This document shows positions 35,951 through 44,816 of a stretch of 64,000 nt of DNA, piece by piece. The notes below the pieces were generated by a model. It saw only the letters and a list, made by a program, of their open reading frames with translations, made no database searches and was not told where the DNA came from. The translations under genes and the position numbers were made by a program. Origin of the DNA: Sphingomonas qomolangmaensis (GTDB taxonomy: Bacteria; Pseudomonadota; Alphaproteobacteria; Sphingomonadales; Sphingomonadaceae); NCBI RefSeq assembly GCF_024496245.1, contig NZ_CP101740.1, positions 124,001 to 188,000 of the forward strand. Reading direction: 5' to 3'. How positions within the stretch are numbered: the stretch's first letter is position 1; every line of letters begins with the position of its first letter.

Positions 35951-36486
35951 ACGTGGTTCCGGCGCGCGACACGCCGGTGCTCAAGACCCGGCGGCTGCGG
36001 CTGCGCCCGCGCACCCCCGCCGATGCCGAGGCGCTGCACCCGAGCTATGCCGATGCCGAACTGATGCATTGGTGGTCGCACGGGCCGCACACCAGCATCG
36101 AGCAGACGCGCGAGGCGTTCGCACGGAGCGACAATGGCTGGCGCTGCTGGATCGTGACCCTGAAGGGCGATGACACCGCGATCGGCTTTGTCGGCGCGGC
36201 GGAGAAGCGGCAGGGCGGGGTCACCGAAATCGGCTATATGCTGGCGCGCGCGCATTGGGGCACAGGGATTGCGCGCGAGGCGGTGAGCGCGGTCATCACC
36301 CGGCTGTTCGCCGAGGGGCAGCGGCGCGTCTATGCCGATACCGATCCCGACAATGCGGCGTCGCGCGGGCTGCTCGAACGGCTGGGCTTCCAGCTCGAAG
36401 GGCGGCTGCGCGGCGAATGGGAAACGCATATCGGCGTGCGCGATACGACGCTGTACGGGTTGCTGCGACAGGAATGGCGCGGCTGA
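35947..36486 (+). CDS. GNAT family N-acetyltransferase (RimJ/RimL type)
   Basis: A 179-residue acetyltransferase. It has the typical start LKTRRLRLRPRTPADAEAL, the strand IGFVGAAEKRQGGVTEIGYML, the acetyl-CoA loop HWGTGIAREA, and the C-terminal ENLLERLGF-like RGLLERLGFQLEGRL. RimJ/RimL relatives acetylate protein N-termini, small molecules or antibiotics; no specific substrate is indicated. It is translationally coupled to the LysR gene, and a perfect terminator-like stem follows. Confidence 0.85.
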   Translation: MNVVPARDTPVLKTRRLRLRPRTPADAEALHPSYADAELMHWWSHGPHTSIEQTREAFARSDNGWRCWIVTLKGDDTAIGFVGAAEKRQGGVTEIGYMLARAHWGTGIAREAVSAVITRLFAEGQRRVYADTDPDNAASRGLLERLGFQLEGRLRGEWETHIGVRDTTLYGLLRQEWRG

Positions 36487-36487
36487 C

Positions 36488-36516
36488 CCGCTCCCTCCCG
36501 GCTGGGGAGGGAGCGG
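36488..36516. terminator. Bidirectional terminator-like stem
   Basis: CCGCTCCCTCCC and GGGAGGGAGCGG pair perfectly over 12 bases around the loop GGCTG. It lies between two convergent genes, two bases after the acetyltransferase stop. A U-run is missing on both sides. Confidence 0.55.
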
Positions 36517-36523
36517 TGAAGGA

Positions 36524-36811
36524 TCAGCGCGCTGCGGTCTGGATCGGTGCCGCGACCAGCGGCTTGTCGATGCGGAAATTCACCGGGCGTCCCTCGACAT
36601 TGCCGCGGACGGTGCGGCCGCGCACGACGAAGCGGAAATTGTCGCCCTGCGGCAGCGTGCGACCGCTGAGGACGACGGAGTCCTCCTGGCGATCGATCGT
36701 ATAGGCATAGGTCTGGCCGTCGCGCGTGAACTTGTCCTGGCGAACGTCGTCGGCAAGCGCGGGGGCGGCGATGAGCGTTGCTGCGAGTGCTGCTGCGAGT
36801 TTGATGGTCAT
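36524..36811 (-). CDS. Hypothetical small exported protein
   Basis: A 95-residue protein with a clear signal peptide (MTIKLAAALAATLIAAPALA) cut before DDVRQD. The mature 75 residues, with FTRDGQTYAYTIDRQEDSVVLSGR and FRFVVRGRTVRGNVEG, look like small beta strands. It matches a type of short periplasmic protein often seen in sphingomonads; no function is known. AGGGAG lies seven bases before the ATG, a good ribosome site. It is monocistronic. Confidence 0.75.
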   Translation of the reverse strand: MTIKLAAALAATLIAAPALADDVRQDKFTRDGQTYAYTIDRQEDSVVLSGRTLPQGDNFRFVVRGRTVRGNVEGRPVNFRIDKPLVAAPIQTAAR

Positions 36812-37002
36812 GTGCGATCTCCCTGGGGCGGAAATGTTCGCCTTCAATCGACATCCTCTCTCGCCCCGATATTGTTGCAGCGCAGCAATTGCGGCAATCG
36901 CAAAGATCGGCGGTGCGGTTGCAGTCGATGCATCTGGGCGGGCCGATGCACTGCATCCTTCTGCCGCCAGCCACGTTGGGAGCGTGGCAGCAAGGGGCGA
37001 CG

Positions 37003-37842
37003 ATGCGGAAGTTATGGTTCATCACCAATCCCAGTTCGGGGTCGGCGACCAAGGAAAAATGCGACGCGATCGAGGCGGTGTTCGACGAACGCGGCCTGGT
37101 GATTGCGGGGCGCACCGGCTTTCCCGATGAGAAGCTGCCGAGCGGCAAGCAACTGGATTCCGCGGGCGCCGATACGGTCGTGCTGTTCGCAGGAGACGGG
37201 ACGATCAACGCCGCCTTGTGCGCGCTCGCCGATTGGGACGGGGCGTTCCTGATCCTGCCCGGCGGCACGATGAACCTGCTCGCCAAGCGGCTGCACGACA
37301 CGCTCGATCCGCACGCGATCATCGCCGCGGCGCACGACAACGACCGGCGGGTGGCGCTGCCGTTCATCGAGGCGGGCGAGCATCGTGCGTTCGTCGGGCT
37401 GATCATCGGCCCCGCGGCGCAATGGTTTCGCGCACGCGAAGCGGTGCGCCAGCGGCGAGTGTTCGCGCTGGTCCGCGCGATGCGGCACGCCTGGGGGCGG
37501 ACCTTCGGCAAGGGCGTGCGCGTCAGCGGATCGGTGAAGCTGCGGCGGCGCTACCAGGCGGTGTTCGTGACGCCGGACGAACGCGGGATCGACGTCGCCG
37601 GAGTCGATGCGCGCGACTGGCGCGCGATCGCCGATCTTGGTTGGGGGTGGATCGGCGGCGATTGGGCCGAGGCACGCGCGGTGACGCACACGCTGTCGGC
37701 GCATCTGCGGATCGAGGGCGATCGCCCGGTGCTGGCGCTGTTCGACGGCGAGCCGCAGCGGCTCGATCCGGGGATGCGGATCACCGGCGGCATGAGCGGC
37801 CGCCATTTCATCGAGACACGCGCGCAGGGAGCAGCGGCATGA
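37003..37842 (+). CDS. Diacylglycerol kinase family lipid kinase
   Basis: A 279-residue cytoplasmic enzyme with the DAGK catalytic fold. The motifs are FITNPSSGSATKEKC at the start, VLFAGDGTINAALCAL (the GDGT ATP-binding motif), and ILPGGTMNLLAKRL. Relatives phosphorylate diacylglycerol, sphingosine-like lipids or undecaprenol-like lipids; the host class makes sphingolipids, so a sphingoid substrate is possible but unproven. The C-terminal half is divergent. The ATG overlaps nothing upstream, but its stop overlaps the start of the phosphoesterase by ATGA. Confidence 0.84.
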   Translation: MRKLWFITNPSSGSATKEKCDAIEAVFDERGLVIAGRTGFPDEKLPSGKQLDSAGADTVVLFAGDGTINAALCALADWDGAFLILPGGTMNLLAKRLHDTLDPHAIIAAAHDNDRRVALPFIEAGEHRAFVGLIIGPAAQWFRAREAVRQRRVFALVRAMRHAWGRTFGKGVRVSGSVKLRRRYQAVFVTPDERGIDVAGVDARDWRAIADLGWGWIGGDWAEARAVTHTLSAHLRIEGDRPVLALFDGEPQRLDPGMRITGGMSGRHFIETRAQGAAA

Positions 37843-38588
37843 CGGTTCGGCTTTTTCACGTCAGCGATCTGCATTTCGGCGCCGAGGACCAGTCGGCGCT
37901 CGACTGGTTCGCGGGAATCGTCCGCGACGAAGTGCCCGATGCGATCCTGATGACCGGCGACCTGACGCAAAGCGCGCGCGCACACGAGTTCGAAGCGGCG
38001 GCGGCGTGGCTCGAAAGCCTCGACCGGCCGGTGACGATCGAGGTCGGCAACCATGACCTGCCGGTGTACAACCCGGTGCAGCGGATGCTGCTGCCCTATC
38101 GCCGCTATCGCGCGCTCGAACGGATGCTCGAACAGCCGCTCGACATCGCGGGGGTGACGATCGTGCCGCTGCGCACCACCGCGCGGCTGCAGCTACGGCT
38201 CGACTGGTCGAAGGGGTTCGTCAGCCGGCGGCGTCTGGACAAGGCGGTGAAGCTGATCGAAGCGGCCTCCGATGACGGGCTGGTGTTCGTGACCGCGCAT
38301 CACCCGCTGATCGAAGCGGGCACGCGCACCCGCGCGAGCACGCGCGGCGGCGAGCGCGCGCTGTCGGCGCTGGTGAAGGCGGGCGCGCATGCGGTGCTGA
38401 CAGGGCATGTCCACGATCCGTTCGACATCGATCACCGGCACGAAGGACGCGAGGTACGGCTGATCGGTGCGGGAACGCTGTCCGAACGCGTGCGTGAGAC
38501 AAGGCCGTCGTTCAACGAGATCCGGGTCGAGGGGCGCGCGTTCGAGACGATCGCGCGGGTGATGGATGCGCCCGACGAGCGATTGTGA
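37839..38588 (+). CDS. Metallophosphoesterase
   Basis: A 249-residue calcineurin-type phosphoesterase. All metal motifs are present in order: HVSDLHFG, MTGDLTQ, EVGNHDLP, VTAHHPLIE and LTGHVHDPF. It starts directly with the fold and has no signal peptide, so it is cytoplasmic. The substrate is unknown; cyclic-nucleotide phosphodiesterases and lipid-A-like pyrophosphatases have this fold. Translational coupling to a lipid kinase suggests a paired role in lipid phosphate turnover, which is inference. Confidence 0.88.
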   Translation: MTVRLFHVSDLHFGAEDQSALDWFAGIVRDEVPDAILMTGDLTQSARAHEFEAAAAWLESLDRPVTIEVGNHDLPVYNPVQRMLLPYRRYRALERMLEQPLDIAGVTIVPLRTTARLQLRLDWSKGFVSRRRLDKAVKLIEAASDDGLVFVTAHHPLIEAGTRTRASTRGGERALSALVKAGAHAVLTGHVHDPFDIDHRHEGREVRLIGAGTLSERVRETRPSFNEIRVEGRAFETIARVMDAPDERL

Positions 38589-38622
38589 TGCGGGAAGCGC
38601 GGTCGCCTTCGGGTAGCGTTGT

Positions 38623-38776
38623 GCGCTCCCCGAGGGCCATCGTGTCCGCCCCCTCCGTCAGCCTGCGGCTGCCACCTCCCCCTGGCGGGGGAGGATTTGG
38701 GGTTCTCATCCTCCCCCGCCAGGGGGAGGTGGCGGGCGCATCAGCGGCCGTCGGAGGGGGCGGAGGGGGAGCGGCT
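38623..38776 (+). repeat. Palindromic repeat, family C, first tandem copy
   Basis: Opens with GAGGGCCATCGTGTCCGCC, continues with CCACCTCCCCCTGGCGGGG, and returns with CCCCGCCAGGGGGAGGTGG and GTCGGAGGGGGCGG. The two arms form a long near-perfect palindrome. It repeats 198 bases later with only a few differences. Confidence 0.88.
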
Positions 38777-38820
38777 CGAGGGGATAGCCTGCTCGGCTCC
38801 GTGACGGCACGCTACTAATC

Positions 38821-38976
38821 GCGCTTCCCCGAAGGCCATCGTGTCCGCCCCCTCCGTCAGCCTTCGGCTGCCACCTCCCCCTGGCGGGGGAGGATTTGGG
38901 GGTCCTTCATCCTCCCCCGCCAGGGGGAGGTGGCGGGCGCATCAGCGGCCGTCGGAGGGGGCGGAGGGGGAGCGGC
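38821..38976 (+). repeat. Palindromic repeat, family C, second tandem copy
   Basis: Nearly identical to the unit at 38623 in sequence and internal layout; small differences include CCTTCGGCTG in place of CCTGCGGCTG. The 44 bases between the two units hold nothing recognised. Together the two copies fill the 397-base gap between the phosphoesterase and the methyltransferase. Confidence 0.88.
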
Positions 38977-38985
38977 TTGCGGAAG

Positions 38986-39732
38986 CTACCGTTCGCGCAC
39001 CCCGATCAGCGTTCCCTTGGTCCCCTTGTTGACCAGGTCGAAGCGGAAGTTCGGCCAGCGCTCACGCCAGCGCGCCGCAACGATGCGCTCGCCGGGACGC
39101 GCTGCGTCATCGAGCAGTATTGTGCCGCCCACGGGGAGACGGTCGAACAGCGTCTCAGCGGCGCCACGGACATAGGGGTGGATCGTCCAGGGCGGGCCGT
39201 CGATCACCAGCATGTCGATCTGCTCGGGCAGTGGGCCGTGGTCGTACCAGATCCCCGGCCAGTCGCCCGGCGCCTGGCGCAGCGGGGTCGCGCGCATTTC
39301 GGCGTCGACGCCATGTTCGTGCAGCCATTCGCGTGTCGCGGCGATGAAATCGCCATGCTGGTCGCAGCTGATCAGATGCCCGCCGCCATTTTGCTGGAGC
39401 GCCTTGGCGACCACCAGGCTCGACGCGCCGGCGCCGAGTTCGAGCACCGTCTTGGGCCGGTTGCGCTCGATATGATCGACGATCAGCGTCAGGAATCCGG
39501 TATCGGCCTTCCAGCTGCCAAGGTTGGGCAGCGCGTCGGGGGCGAGCTCGAGCCGCTCGAGCAGCGCTTGCTTCACCGCGCGCGACCCGCCCGACAGGCT
39601 GCGCGCGAGCCAGGGCCATTGCACCGCGAAAAAGGCGACGACGAAGGCGCGATCGACGAAGCGGCGCTTCACGTCGTCGGGCCACATGCCGTCGGTACGC
39701 GGCAGATAGGAGGTGGTTTCACGCGTAGTCAT
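38986..39732 (-). CDS. Class I SAM-dependent methyltransferase-like protein
   Basis: A 248-residue protein with the Rossmann-fold signature TVLELGAGASSLVVAKAL (motif I), an acidic second-strand region LISCDQHGDF, and MLVIDGPPW (motif II/III), followed by GTILLDDAARPGE. This resembles class I methyltransferases that act on small molecules or O-groups of glycans. The target is unknown. The ATG start gives MTTRETTSYLPRTDGMWP; the frame remains open upstream, but that part has no similarity. It lies alone, right after the tandem repeats. Confidence 0.8.
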   Translation of the reverse strand: MTTRETTSYLPRTDGMWPDDVKRRFVDRAFVVAFFAVQWPWLARSLSGGSRAVKQALLERLELAPDALPNLGSWKADTGFLTLIVDHIERNRPKTVLELGAGASSLVVAKALQQNGGGHLISCDQHGDFIAATREWLHEHGVDAEMRATPLRQAPGDWPGIWYDHGPLPEQIDMLVIDGPPWTIHPYVRGAAETLFDRLPVGGTILLDDAARPGERIVAARWRERWPNFRFDLVNKGTKGTLIGVRER

Positions 39733-39849
39733 AAGTCGTTCCGATCGCGATCCGATCGGGCGATCGGGCGCGCCGGTGTTCGAACAACTCCCGCGCGGCG
39801 TCAATCTTCTATGCCGCGATGCCGGCTCGCTTGGCCGCAAGTGTGCAGG

Positions 39850-39880
39850 AAAAAGGGGCGATTCGTCGCCGAACCGCCCC
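39850..39880 (-). terminator. Rho-independent terminator of the autotransporter gene
   Basis: On the minus strand GGGGCGGTTCG and CGAATCGCCCC pair around GCGA, followed by TTTTTCC. The stem lies about 20 bases after the stop codon. Good U-run and stem make this one of the clearest terminators here. Confidence 0.8.
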
Positions 39881-39901
39881 CCATTCGGTCTTGCTGTGCG
39901 A

Positions 39902-42900
39902 TCAGAAGCGGATGGCGACCGTCCCGCGCAGCGTCGCGTTGCGGATGTCGTCGCGCTCGATCGTGCGCTCGGCGGCGATCGTCGCGCTCACGCGCTCGCT
40001 GCCAAAGGTGAAGCCGCCGCTGATCTCGGCCCAGTCGCGATCGGTCGAGGGCAGCGAGAACAGCGCCGCGTTGCCGATGCCGTTCACGAAGTTCGCCCCG
40101 AACGCGCCGGGCGCGTCGAGGAATTCGTGGACATAGTTCGCCGAAACGAAGGGCTTTACCGATCCGAGCACCGCATTGGCGCTGGCACCCGCACGCCCCT
40201 GGACGCTGTCGAAGCTGCCGAGGTTGTAGCGCAGCGCCGGACCGCCGCCTTCTTCGGCGACGTTGGTGAAGCCGATATGGCTGTAGCGCAGCGACGCGCG
40301 CGGCTTGAAGCTGACGCCCCCCGATTCGGCGAGCAGGCCGATGCCGCCCTCGCTCGAGAAGGTGAAGGCGTTTTCTTCCGAGGTCAGCGTGAAGCTGTTG
40401 GCGCCGATCGCTCCCATCCGGCTGCTGTCGACCTTGAACACGCCGGCGCTTGCCTGCGCATCGACCACCAGTGCGCCATAGCGCGTGCTGCCATAGAAGG
40501 TGCCCTGGAACAGCTCGCTGCCCGCCGAATCACCCGCTGCGACGGTGGTACCGTTGAGGTCCGAATAGGTGAGGCCGAAGCCAAGAGTCGTGGCTTCGTC
40601 CATCAGATGCTCGACGCCCGCGGCGATGAAGAAGCCGTCGAACTGGTTGCGGCCGAAGCTCTGGACGCTGGGCAGGCCGACGCCGTTGCCGTCGATATAG
40701 CCGCCTGCCAGATACACCGCGACGCTATCGGGCAGAACCCCTTCCTGCACCATTGCGCCGCTGCCCACATCGCTGTCGACCATCCCGGCCAGGTTCATGC
40801 TGGTCGCCGCGACCGAGGCAAGCTGCACCGGCTTGCCGTACATCGCCAGCGTACCGCCCTGGCCGCCATCGGCGATGTTGTTGATCCGATCGCGGAAGAA
40901 GCGCGAGGCGGTGTCGGTCGCCACCGTGCCCATCTGGCTCATCAGCGGCGCAGTGCGCGGCGCCAGGTTTTCGAGCTGGGCGCGGATCGTGCCCTGGTTC
41001 TGCAGATCGAATTCGCCGTAGAGCCCCGACAGCGCGGCGTAGTTCGAGCGGTTCTGGTCGAGCAACTGCGCATAGGCGGTCTGTACCCGCGACGAGCGGT
41101 TGACGACGTTGGCATAGAGCCCCGCCTGGATGCGCATCGTCACCGCGTTGGGACCATAGGCGAGGATCGGCGTCAGGATCGCGCTGAACGCGCCCGGGGT
41201 GTTGCTGAACCGTCCGGTCACCCCGCCCGCGGCGGTGAGGATCGTGTAGGCATCGCCGTCGCGCGGACGATAGCCGGTCACCGTCTGGAAGCCGACGGTG
41301 CCGCCGAGCGTCGCCAGCCCGGTCTGGCCGCTGCCAGCAACGACCGCGACGCGATCGGATACGCCCACGCCGCCCAGGTCGACCAGATACTGGCTCCCCG
41401 ATGCCAGCACCAGATTGCCAGCGATCGTCAGCGTGCCGGTGGTGCCCATCGTCCCTGGCGCGATGCGGCCGAGCATGCTGGTGAGGAACGGCGCGTTGAT
41501 CCGCCCGCTACCCATCAGCGCGCCACCCATCAGCGTATAGTCGCCGACGGTTGTCAGCGCGCCGTTGACGGTGTTGACGCCGGCGAACTGCGTGGTGTTG
41601 ATCAGCGTGGTGAGCGATGCGCCCGACGCGATCGTCAGCCCCGACGAGGCGCCGCCGAGCGTCAGCCGGTCGATCACGATGTTGGCGCCCGACAGCGTCG
41701 TGGTGCCCGCCGCGGTGAGCGTCACGTCGTAATATTGCGCGCGCGCGCCGGTCGCGCGGACCGGATCGACGTTGTTGGGGACGAAGTTGCTCGCGCCCGG
41801 CAGGCCGTTGACCAGTGTCGGGGCGGGCGGAGCAACCGCTGCCGCCTGCGGTGCGAGCTCGACGCCGTCGAACGCGGCGCCCGCCGCGCCATCCTGTGCG
41901 ACCACCGCGCTGCCGGCGTTGTTGCCCGCGGTGCCGATCGGGTTGGCAGTGATCGACGTTTGGCCGGTGCGGGTGTCGAGGCACTCGCTGGATACGCGGT
42001 CCTGGAAGCAGATCTGGCCGAAATCGCCGCTGGTGCCGGTCTTCTGCTCGCCGGTCAGCCCGGGAATGCCATTAACCACCTGACCGCCGACCAGTACGTT
42101 GTACGCCGGATCGAGCGTGGTGAGCCAGTGATTCGCGTCGGTCCACGCGCCGTCGCCAGCCTTGGTCGTGACATAGTGATACGGGTTGTTGCCCGCGATC
42201 CAGTCCCAATAGAGGTAGAGCGGCTGGTAGAAGCCGACGGTGCCATAGCCGTTCGCCGGCTGGCCGGCGAAGAAGCGGTCATAGCCGCCCGACAGCACGC
42301 CGATCACCATCTGCTTGGCGAAGTTCTGCAACACCAGCGGGCCGCCCGAATCGCCCTGCGAGGTGCCGCCTTCGGTGACCACGCCGTTGGTGACGCGCGC
42401 ATTGTCGCGGAAGGCGTTGAAGTCGAACGGGCTGGCGCCCGCCTGGCCGCGGCGGGGGTCGTCGAAATCGAGGAAATACAGGTTCTGCGTGAGGCCGTTG
42501 GCCGGCCCGCCGAACAAGAAGCCCTCGAAGGTCTGCAGGTCGGTCAGCGCACCGAGGATATTCTCCGCCGAGCGCCGGCGGAAATCGCTGCCGAGGCGGC
42601 CGGTCGAGCCGGTGCCGTTGTTGCCATAGCCATATTGCGCGACGTTGTAGCCCGTGCCGTTCTGCGCGGTGATCGTGCCAGGGGCGGGCAGCGGCGAGAA
42701 CAGCACCGCCCAGGTCGGGACGTTGGCTGCGGGCGTGTCGAGCGTCGCCAGCGCGACGTCGCCGTACAGGAAGCTGCGGGCTTCGGGCTCGAGCGACAGC
42801 GGGTTATAGGCAACCTGGTTCACATTGTAGAGCGCCTGCGCGACGTTGGTCTGGAAGCGCCCGGCGCCACCGGGTCCGCCGAGCAGCCAGCGGACCAGTT

Positions 42901-43447
42901 CGTCGGTCTGGCCGGGCCCGTTGGCGCGGGTGTTGGTTTCGAACCCGAAGGCGATACCGGTGCCGCCCGAAGCCTGGCCATAAGCGGTTGCCGGGCGGCC
43001 GTTCACGCAGTGCGCCGCGAACAGCACGGTGCGGGGGTTGATCAAGGTGCCGGTGCACAACCCCACCGATCCGCCGCCGCCATCGGTGACCATCTGGCCG
43101 ATGCCGGTGATGTTCACCGGGTCGCGCGCAGTGGTCGGGGTGGCGGGGTCGGCGACCAGAATGTCGGGCTCGGGCGCGATCTGCACCGTCAGCGGCGGCG
43201 GCGTGACGTTGCTATGGGGTGCCAGCTCGGCTTCGTCGCGATCGGGCAGGCCGATCGAGATCGGCGCGGCGTGCGGCGACAGTTCGGCGGTGCCCGGCGT
43301 CAGATAGCCAGCGCGCAGCCCCGAAAACTCGGTTTGCTGTGCTTGGGCAGGCATCGCCGCGATAGTGCCGGCAAGCGCAACCGAGCCCAACAATGCCCGG
43401 CGCGTGGCGACGCAACGCGAAACCGAAGTAAACCCCGTGAAAGTCAT
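39902..43447 (-). CDS. Autotransporter with trypsin-like serine protease passenger
   Basis: An 1181-residue type V secreted protein. A signal peptide ends near PAQAQ (residue 37). The passenger holds a chymotrypsin-fold protease with an intact triad: His146 in LFAAHCVNG, Asp230 in YGDVALATLD, and Ser367 in SQGDSGGPLV. Middle residues 560-800 are beta-helix-like (ANIVIDRLTLGGASSGLTIA). The last 270 or so residues are the outer-membrane beta barrel, ending LRGTVAIRF with the terminal phenylalanine typical of barrel insertion. Substrate and self-release are unknown. It is monocistronic with its own terminator. Confidence 0.92.
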   Translation of the reverse strand: MTFTGFTSVSRCVATRRALLGSVALAGTIAAMPAQAQQTEFSGLRAGYLTPGTAELSPHAAPISIGLPDRDEAELAPHSNVTPPPLTVQIAPEPDILVADPATPTTARDPVNITGIGQMVTDGGGGSVGLCTGTLINPRTVLFAAHCVNGRPATAYGQASGGTGIAFGFETNTRANGPGQTDELVRWLLGGPGGAGRFQTNVAQALYNVNQVAYNPLSLEPEARSFLYGDVALATLDTPAANVPTWAVLFSPLPAPGTITAQNGTGYNVAQYGYGNNGTGSTGRLGSDFRRRSAENILGALTDLQTFEGFLFGGPANGLTQNLYFLDFDDPRRGQAGASPFDFNAFRDNARVTNGVVTEGGTSQGDSGGPLVLQNFAKQMVIGVLSGGYDRFFAGQPANGYGTVGFYQPLYLYWDWIAGNNPYHYVTTKAGDGAWTDANHWLTTLDPAYNVLVGGQVVNGIPGLTGEQKTGTSGDFGQICFQDRVSSECLDTRTGQTSITANPIGTAGNNAGSAVVAQDGAAGAAFDGVELAPQAAAVAPPAPTLVNGLPGASNFVPNNVDPVRATGARAQYYDVTLTAAGTTTLSGANIVIDRLTLGGASSGLTIASGASLTTLINTTQFAGVNTVNGALTTVGDYTLMGGALMGSGRINAPFLTSMLGRIAPGTMGTTGTLTIAGNLVLASGSQYLVDLGGVGVSDRVAVVAGSGQTGLATLGGTVGFQTVTGYRPRDGDAYTILTAAGGVTGRFSNTPGAFSAILTPILAYGPNAVTMRIQAGLYANVVNRSSRVQTAYAQLLDQNRSNYAALSGLYGEFDLQNQGTIRAQLENLAPRTAPLMSQMGTVATDTASRFFRDRINNIADGGQGGTLAMYGKPVQLASVAATSMNLAGMVDSDVGSGAMVQEGVLPDSVAVYLAGGYIDGNGVGLPSVQSFGRNQFDGFFIAAGVEHLMDEATTLGFGLTYSDLNGTTVAAGDSAGSELFQGTFYGSTRYGALVVDAQASAGVFKVDSSRMGAIGANSFTLTSEENAFTFSSEGGIGLLAESGGVSFKPRASLRYSHIGFTNVAEEGGGPALRYNLGSFDSVQGRAGASANAVLGSVKPFVSANYVHEFLDAPGAFGANFVNGIGNAALFSLPSTDRDWAEISGGFTFGSERVSATIAAERTIERDDIRNATLRGTVAIRF

Positions 43448-43479
43448 TATATTCCCCCTAAACGCTTATATGGGGAAAC

Positions 43480-43507
43480 AATCACTTGTTCGTCGGGCGC
43501 TTGTCAA
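43480..43507 (-). promoter_or_regulatory. Candidate promoter of the autotransporter gene
   Basis: On the minus strand TTGACA is followed after 16 bases by TGATTG, about 35 bases before the ATG. The -35 is perfect and the -10 weak. The short leader then carries TAGGGGGAATATA just ahead of the ATG. Confidence 0.4.
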
Positions 43508-43584
43508 GCGAGCCTAATGGACCGTTAATCGGCAGTATTCGGGCTCGCTGAGGGCAAAGACTGTGGCGGCAATGTCACGACGCC

Positions 43585-43615
43585 AAAAAAAGGGCGACCC
43601 GTTGCCGGATCGCCC
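43585..43615 (-). terminator. Rho-independent terminator of rplM-rpsI
   Basis: On the minus strand GGGCGATCCG and CGGGTCGCCC pair (one mismatch) around GCAA and are followed by seven Ts. It starts about 25 bases after the rpsI stop. Confidence 0.85.
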
Positions 43616-43640
43616 CCTTTCAGCAGCCTTGAAGGCCGAA

Positions 43641-44189
43641 TCAGCGCTTCGAGAACTGGAAGCTGCGACGCGCCTTCGCCTTGCCGTACTTCTTGCGCTC
43701 GACCGCGCGGCTGTCGCGGGTCAGGAAGCCTGCCGCCTTCACCGGGGCGCGAAGCACCGGCTCGTAGCGGGTAAGCGCCTGCGCGATGCCGTGCTTGACC
43801 GCGCCGGCCTGGCCCGAAAGGCCACCGCCCTTGACGGTGCACATGACGTCGTACTGATCGGTGCGATCGGCGACTTCGAAGACCTGGCTAATCACCAGAC
43901 GCAGCGTCGGACGTGCGAAATACACTTCCTGGTCGCGGCCGTTGACGACGATTTTGCCCGAACCCGGCTTCAGCCAGACGCGTGCGACGGCGTCCTTGCG
44001 GCGACCGGTCGCGTAGGCGCGGCCATACTGGTCGATGATCTGCTCGCGCAGCGGGGTGTTCGAATACACCGGAGCAGCTGCAGGCGTTTCGCCGGTGGTG
44101 GCTTCGCCGTTCTGTGGCTGCTGCTCGCCGACGGGCTGGCCCGCTGCGATGGCGCCGAGGTCAGAAAGGGACTGGCGGTTGTCGGACAT
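43641..44189 (-). CDS. rpsI: Small ribosomal subunit protein uS9, N-terminally extended
   Basis: uS9 sits in the 30S head, with its C-terminal tail reaching the P-site tRNA. The core from about residue 57, [20 protein letters not shown], through [19 protein letters not shown] and the terminal [11 protein letters not shown] is complete. An extra 55 residues at the N-terminus, rich in Gln, Ala and Pro, precede the core; such extensions are seen in sphingomonads and a few other alphaproteobacteria. The ATG overlaps the rplM stop by one base. It ends at a strong terminator. Confidence 0.96.
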   Translation of the reverse strand: MSDNRQSLSDLGAIAAGQPVGEQQPQNGEATTGETPAAAPVYSNTPLREQIIDQYGRAYATGRRKDAVARVWLKPGSGKIVVNGRDQEVYFARPTLRLVISQVFEVADRTDQYDVMCTVKGGGLSGQAGAVKHGIAQALTRYEPVLRAPVKAAGFLTRDSRAVERKKYGKAKARRSFQFSKR

Positions 44190-44668
44190 TATGCGCCCAC
44201 CTTGTTCTTGCGGTTCATGCTGCCGATGTCGAGGACTTCGGGGTTCTGCGCCTCGTGCGGATGCTCGGTGCCCTTGAAGATGCGCAGGTTGCGCATCTGC
44301 TGGCGGCCGAGCGGACCGCGCGGGATCATCCGCTCGATCGCCTTTTCGAGCACGCGCTCGGGGAAGCGACCTTCGAGCACCTTGGCTGCGGTGACTTCCT
44401 TAATGCCGCCGGCATAGCCGGTGTGCTTGTAATAGACCTTCTTCGCCGCCTTGCCGCCGGTGAAGCGGACCTTCTCGGCGTTGATGACGATGACATTGTC
44501 ACCGCAATCGACGTGCGGGGTAAAGCTGGTCTTGTGCTTGCCGCGAAGCACGTTGGCGATGATCGTCGCCGCGCGACCGACCACCAGGCCGTCGGCATCG
44601 ACGATATGCCACTTCTTCTCCACCTCAGCCGGCTTCACCGACTTGGTGGTCTTCATGAGCGCCTTCAT
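44189..44668 (-). CDS. rplM: Large ribosomal subunit protein uL13
   Basis: uL13 is an early-assembling 50S protein. The 159-residue product shows [19 protein letters not shown], the [14 protein letters not shown] segment, [21 protein letters not shown], and [11 protein letters not shown]-like [19 protein letters not shown]. The first ATG gives [11 protein letters not shown]; the second ATG (44656) has an AAGG ahead of it and is an alternative. It is co-transcribed with rpsI, the universal bacterial pair, from the promoter just upstream. Confidence 0.97.
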   Translation of the reverse strand: MKALMKTTKSVKPAEVEKKWHIVDADGLVVGRAATIIANVLRGKHKTSFTPHVDCGDNVIVINAEKVRFTGGKAAKKVYYKHTGYAGGIKEVTAAKVLEGRFPERVLEKAIERMIPRGPLGRQQMRNLRIFKGTEHPHEAQNPEVLDIGSMNRKNKVGA

Positions 44669-44735
44669 GGGGCTTGGACCTTATGTGAGTATAAACGCAG
44701 GGCGCCGCCCCGGCGGGAGCGGCGTCGTGGCAGCG

Positions 44736-44764
44736 CTAATGCGCAGAAGGGGGCTGGAAGTCAA
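44736..44764 (-). promoter_or_regulatory. Candidate promoter of rplM-rpsI
   Basis: On the minus strand TTGACT is followed after 17 bases by CATTAG. The predicted start lies about 60 bases before rplM. The strength and position fit a ribosomal-protein operon promoter. Confidence 0.5.
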
Positions 44765-44816
44765 GGCAACCGGGCGATTGCTGACGGGTATCGGGATACC
44801 TATGGCTTTCGAGCGA

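Noticed and set aside
38623-38976. Possible CRISPR-like or tandem array
   Set aside because: Only two units of 150 bases, each internally palindromic, with no short spacers and no cas genes.
39713-43528. Plus-strand frame of about 1270 codons opposite the autotransporter
   Set aside because: No signal peptide, domain or conserved motif; the minus strand encodes a complete autotransporter with its own terminator.
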